9,390 bases of DNA from UBA5972 sp964588725. Its GTDB lineage: Bacteria; Pseudomonadota; Alphaproteobacteria; Rhodobacterales; Rhodobacteraceae. The stretch is from contig CAZPQL010000087.1 in assembly GCA_964588725.1 (NCBI GenBank), positions 1 to 9,390 of the forward strand, read 5' to 3'. Below are positions 7,257 through 9,390 of the stretch, piece by piece. A model generated the notes under the pieces. The model was not told the DNA's origin. It searched no databases and saw only the letters and a list, made by a program, of their open reading frames with translations. The position numbers were made by a program, and so were the translations under genes. Position 1 is the stretch's first letter. Each line of letters opens with the position of its first letter.

Positions 7257-8345
7257 TTAAACAATTCCTGCTAATTTCTTAAATCTACTAGCTAACTCAC
7301 TACCTTCGGAAATTACTTTCTTTCTTGGTTTAGTTGAAGCAGTTCGATTCGATGCAAAGTTTTCATTTATCTTAGCAACTCGTGTACCAGAAGTTCTACC
7401 TGAGAATGATTCGGTTAAAGTTGTATAGATTAATTTAATCTCACGACCATTTTTTGCTCTATCAAATGTTTCAACTACATGGAGTTTCTGCTTATTATTT
7501 AGATTATAAGTTTTAAACAACTTATTAGTAAACAATAATTTAGAATTTAATAAATTAACTTCATTTAATTTCTTTGTCATAAAGCGTATTACTCTACGAT
7601 GTTCTTTTAGTTCTCTTTGAAGCTTTTCTTCCTCTTCGGTTGGTTCTTCATCAGTTTCTTCCTCTTCGGAAAGTGATTTCAGTAAGGATGATAAATCAAC
7701 AATCTCATCAAGTTCTTCATCATCTTCATCAAAATCATCTTCCTCTGAAATAGATAAAGGTTTTGCGTCATCGTCAAAATCATCTTCCTCAAATCCCTGT
7801 TCCCCTGTCGAACCTACACCAGATGACTGGTCAAATTCTTCCGAAACTTCGTATTCCTCGTCATCATCCTCTTCATTTACAAGACTATACCGTTGACCAT
7901 TAAGTTCAATAGTTTCTGCAACTTCTTCGTCTTCGTCAAAATCTTCATCTTCATCAAAATCTTCATCTTCATCAAAATGTTCTGATTCGTCCTCAGCTTC
8001 AAGTTCTTTAACTATAGCTTCAATGTCAAGGTCGTCGCCTTCTTCTGCTTCTTCTTCTTCGGCAGTATCGTCTGCAACTGGTTCTTCACCTGCATCTTCA
8101 CCATCACCGAAATCTTCATCACCAGAAGGTTCTGTATCTTCATCATCTACATCAATATCAAGAGTTTTCTCATCATCAGATGCAATTTCTTCATCTTCAT
8201 CATAATCATCCTCTTTGAGTTTCTGTGATAACATAGATTGTAATCGAGGTGTGAAAGCTTCCTCTAATGCAGCTTTTGCGTTTTCTAATGCAGTCTCACG
8301 AACAGCTTTAGCGTCAGCAATTGCTTCTTTTAATAAATTGCTCAT
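7257..8345 (-). CDS. 22: Prohead core scaffolding protein, gp22-like, very acidic
   Basis: The gene sits directly upstream of gp23, as in T4, and encodes 362 aa. Residues 1-44 are an Ala/Glu/Lys helix. Residues 45-243 are extremely Asp/Glu-rich. Residues 237-315 form a predicted helical/coiled-coil region (LQRELKEHRRVIRFMTKKL, NLLNSKLLFTNKLF). The C-terminus is basic and ends RFKKLAGIV, an ending I associate with marine T4-like scaffold proteins. Scaffold proteins assemble the inner core on which gp23 polymerises, then are cut up and expelled. ISE|G at 345-347 and several LxE sites fit prohead-protease cleavage. GGGAG (8353-8357) lies 7 nt before the ATG. The acidic region is longer than I expect for T4 gp22 and includes a short tandem repeat. 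Family assignment relies on position, charge and C-terminal features. Confidence 0.8.
   Translation of the reverse strand: MSNLLKEAIADAKAVRETALENAKAALEEAFTPRLQSMLSQKLKEDDYDEDEEIASDDEKTLDIDVDDEDTEPSGDEDFGDGEDAGEEPVADDTAEEEEAEEGDDLDIEAIVKELEAEDESEHFDEDEDFDEDEDFDEDEEVAETIELNGQRYSLVNEEDDDEEYEVSEEFDQSSGVGSTGEQGFEEDDFDDDAKPLSISEEDDFDEDDEELDEIVDLSSLLKSLSEEEETDEEPTEEEEKLQRELKEHRRVIRFMTKKLNEVNLLNSKLLFTNKLFKTYNLNNKQKLHVVETFDRAKNGREIKLIYTTLTESFSGRTSGTRVAKINENFASNRTASTKPRKKVISEGSELASRFKKLAGIV
7924..7977 (-). repeat. Three 18-bp tandem repeats encoding Phe-Asp/Glu hexapeptides in gp22
   Basis: Units at 7924-7941, 7942-7959 and 7960-7977 are identical except for two A/G changes in the first. On the minus strand each encodes the six-residue unit FDEDED (last copy FDEDEE), covering residues 124-141 of the scaffold protein. 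It looks like a slippage-type expansion within the acidic region. Confidence 0.85.
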
Positions 8346-8378
8346 TACAATTCTCCCATTATTTACTTTAATGTGAAA

Positions 8379-8398
8379 TATAGTTATTAGGAACTATA
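8379..8398 (-). promoter_or_regulatory. 7-bp stem-loop at the predicted 5' end of the gp22 mRNA
   Basis: TATAGTT (8379-8385) and AACTATA (8392-8398) are a perfect inverted repeat around a 6-nt loop. If transcription starts about 7 nt past the extended -10 at 8406-8414, the transcript begins at this hairpin. A 5'-terminal stem-loop of this kind can protect mRNA from decay. The stem is AT-rich, so its stability is modest. Confidence 0.4.
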
Positions 8399-8405
8399 AT
8401 AGGTT

Positions 8406-8414
8406 ATTATATCA
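8406..8414 (-). promoter_or_regulatory. Extended -10 promoter candidate for scaffold-capsid genes
   Basis: The minus strand reads TGATATAAT, a perfect TGnTATAAT extended -10 element. I see no good -35 hexamer 16-18 nt upstream, which is acceptable for extended -10 promoters. It lies about 60 nt before the scaffold start codon and its ribosome site. It could give host-polymerase transcription of gp22-gp23 separate from read-through of upstream genes. Confidence 0.45.
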
Positions 8415-8420
8415 TATCGG

Positions 8421-8455
8421 TACAATGCATGATGGTCGAAAAGACCGACATTGTA
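8421..8455 (-). promoter_or_regulatory. Imperfect hairpin between bS21 and gp22
   Basis: The outer arms TACAATG (8421-8427) and CATTGTA (8449-8455) are perfectly complementary. An inner stem GGTC/GACC (8434-8437 with 8443-8446) closes a 5-nt loop, with an asymmetric internal bulge. No T run follows on the minus strand, so it is not a standard terminator. It lies just upstream of the extended -10 element, so it could be an RNA processing or protection structure at the end of the bS21 message, or a DNA operator. Confidence 0.5.
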
Positions 8456-8465
8456 TTCATTCATA

Positions 8466-8473
8466 TATAAATA
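8466..8473. promoter_or_regulatory. TATAAATA / TATTTATA element after the bS21 gene
   Basis: This is the third exact TATAAATA on the plus strand, reading ATATTTATATA on the coding strand. It starts 12 nt past the bS21 stop and lies 121 nt before the scaffold start codon. As with the other two copies, it is in a spacer and in the orientation opposite to a T4 late promoter for these genes. Confidence 0.3.
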
Positions 8474-8485
8474 TATGTAATTTTA

Positions 8486-8743
8486 TTAAAATGAAGTATT
8501 TTTTAAGTTTTTTCTATATACTTTGCGAGATTTTTTACTTGTTCTGTTTGTTTTTTCTGAATTGGGCGTGAATCGCTCGTTTTTCTTGAGGTCTAACATT
8601 AATTTAGACTCTTTTATCATTTTTTTTAATTTTTTTAGTGCAAATTCTATGTTATTATTACGCACTTCCACCTGTAACCCTCTAACTTGGTCAATATTTC
8701 TGTTATTGTATTGAGGTTTTTTATTTTTATTGAAATAACCCAT
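8486..8743 (-). CDS. rpsU: Phage-encoded ribosomal protein bS21 homologue
   Basis: The 85-aa basic protein carries the bS21 pattern. Residues 24-73 read VEVRNNNIEFALKKLKKMIK followed by ESKLMLDLKKNERFTPNSEK, with a Lys/Arg/Ser-rich tail. This parallels E. coli S21: the VREN...ALRRFKR helix, the AGVLAEVRRR helix, the Tyr/Phe-x-x-Pro turn (FTPNSEK versus YEKPTTE) and a basic C-terminal helix. bS21 binds the 30S platform next to the 3' end of 16S rRNA and affects mRNA recruitment. Residues 1-21 are an Asn/Lys-rich extension absent from the short bacterial form. The ATG at 8743 follows AAAGGG, 14 nt past the preceding stop. bS21 genes are known in some marine phages, to my knowledge including pelagiphage HTVC008M. 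Here it may adjust host ribosomes for late translation; that role is inferred. Confidence 0.85.
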   Translation of the reverse strand: MGYFNKNKKPQYNNRNIDQVRGLQVEVRNNNIEFALKKLKKMIKESKLMLDLKKNERFTPNSEKTNRTSKKSRKVYRKNLKNTSF

Positions 8744-8757
8744 TTAATTACCCTTTA

Positions 8758-9333
8758 TTATAGTTTACTGTATAATTTTTCCATCACTTTGTCACCCTTT
8801 ATATAACTCCAATATAGAGTTTTTAAAATGGTATCATCTAACTTACCCTTATAATCTTTTTTGACTATATAAGTTAGAAATTTATCGCGTTTTATTAAAG
8901 CTTGCATTTTAGTTGTATCGAATTTGCTAGCTTCGTCAAGTGAACTCTCACCAATTGCAACGCTCTCGTCAATAGAATTTATTTCGTAATACCGACCTAA
9001 AATTCTACCCATATCTTCATATAAACCTTCCATTCGCTGTTGTAGTGTAGAAGCTTCTGTAGCTACTTTACTGAATTGGTCTGAATATTGTTTTAATTCT
9101 TTCATATTACGGCTTACTGTTATCTTATCAAACGCGTCACCAGTTTCCCGTACAGCGTGAATAGTAGCTGATTTAGCTATCTCTGATAATGTATTAGCTA
9201 TTTCTGCTAAATTACCTTCTCTATAAATGTTGTTTCCATAACTATTATATCGTGATACTGATTCTAAAAACCCTTCCTCATCAATCTCCACCTTATCATC
9301 TATAAATGATTCTACTATGTGTTTTAGTTTCAT
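8758..9333 (-). CDS. Unknown mostly helical protein upstream of bS21 (191 aa)
   Basis: I cannot name a family, though its style resembles conserved hypothetical proteins in marine T4-like head clusters. Residues 40-118 look like a long helical region (LAEIANTLSEIAKSA, MKELKQYSDQFSKVATEASTLQQRMEGLYEDMGRILGRYYE). A polar linker at 119-138 contains IDE and LDE motifs. Residues 143-191 form a second helical, basic domain (LIKRDKFLTYIVKKDYKGKLDD...YSKL). There is no signal peptide or membrane segment. The start at 9333 has AGGGAG upstream and overlaps the preceding stop as ATGA. T4 places small core proteins (gp67, gp68) and the prohead protease upstream of gp22, so a prohead-core role is possible, but I see no sequence match and no protease residues. 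Confidence 0.65.
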   Translation of the reverse strand: MKLKHIVESFIDDKVEIDEEGFLESVSRYNSYGNNIYREGNLAEIANTLSEIAKSATIHAVRETGDAFDKITVSRNMKELKQYSDQFSKVATEASTLQQRMEGLYEDMGRILGRYYEINSIDESVAIGESSLDEASKFDTTKMQALIKRDKFLTYIVKKDYKGKLDDTILKTLYWSYIKGDKVMEKLYSKL

Positions 9334-9390
9334 CTCTTTCTCCCTCTACGACCGTTATAATATTTTTTAAATCTATTCATAATCTTTGGT
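9330..9390 (-). CDS. C-terminal end of an upstream gene (partial, 19 codons)
   Basis: The minus-strand frame from 9389 is open to a TGA at 9332-9330, which overlaps the next ATG as ATGA, the same tight joining seen elsewhere in this operon. The visible tail, MNRFKKYYNGRRGRKR plus three residues before it, is strongly basic. Too little is present to assign a family. By T4 gene order it could be a head gene such as the portal or prohead protease, but nothing in these residues shows this. Confidence 0.5.
   Translation of the reverse strand, partial: PKIMNRFKKYYNGRRGRKR

Noticed and set aside
8023..8205. Plus-strand Ser-rich open frame
   Set aside because: It is the complement of the Asp/Glu-rich scaffold region, where GAA/GAT codons read as TTC/ATC/TCT-type Ser codons in a shifted frame; no gene features.
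8421..8455. Hairpin read as a rho-independent terminator for bS21
   Set aside because: The stem is interrupted by an asymmetric bulge and no T run follows on either strand, unlike the clear terminator at 5523-5554.
8387..8464. Minus-strand 25-codon frame (begins MNEYNVGLFDHHALYRYD) in the gp22 leader
   Set aside because: The frame has no Shine-Dalgarno site, overlaps the hairpin and the extended -10 element, and has no recognised family. It could be a leader peptide only if conserved in relatives.

Overview
The window looks like a piece of the late (virion) gene cluster of a T4-like myovirus, probably marine. The DNA is strongly AT-rich and every credible gene lies on the minus strand, so the operon reads from right (9390) to left (1). 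The firmest anchor is a gp23-type major capsid protein (5586-7232). Its flanks fit: a very acidic gp22-type scaffold upstream, and gp13-, gp14- and gp15-type neck/tail-completion genes downstream. The fibre N-terminus, the long acidic scaffold and a phage bS21 gene together suggest a pelagiphage- or cyanophage-like marine T4 relative. That host inference rests on protein style and base composition, not on a search.

Layout in transcription order: the last codons of an unidentified basic protein (9330-9390); a 191-aa mostly helical protein (8758-9333); an 85-aa homologue of ribosomal protein bS21 (8486-8743); a 140-nt spacer with an imperfect hairpin, an extended -10 promoter candidate and a second hairpin that would sit at the mRNA 5' end; scaffold gp22 (7257-8345); capsid gp23 (5586-7232); a clear intrinsic terminator (5523-5554). 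A second block follows: gp13-like neck protein (4295-5467), gp14-position protein (3825-4295) and gp15-like tail terminator (3019-3825), joined by one-base TAATG overlaps. Then come two unknown proteins (2663-2986 and 2077-2670, overlapping by 8 nt), a small fibre-associated protein (1530-2072), and the N-terminal 488 codons of a large tail-fibre protein that leaves the window at base 1.

How they work together: scaffold and capsid protein build the prohead. Both carry (I/L)xE motifs of the kind cut by the T4-family prohead protease, which is not in view. The gp13/14/15-type proteins close the head neck and the tail top, and the fibre-type proteins recognise the host. bS21, which joins the 30S subunit and affects initiation, sits just before the most heavily expressed structural genes, so it may tune host ribosomes late in infection.

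The most interesting items are the virion-cluster bS21 gene, the structured gp22 leader, an ATATTTATAWA motif repeated in three of the spacers, and the 84-bp in-frame repeat in the fibre gene that encodes exactly four heptads. No tRNA, CRISPR, insertion sequence or integrase was seen.
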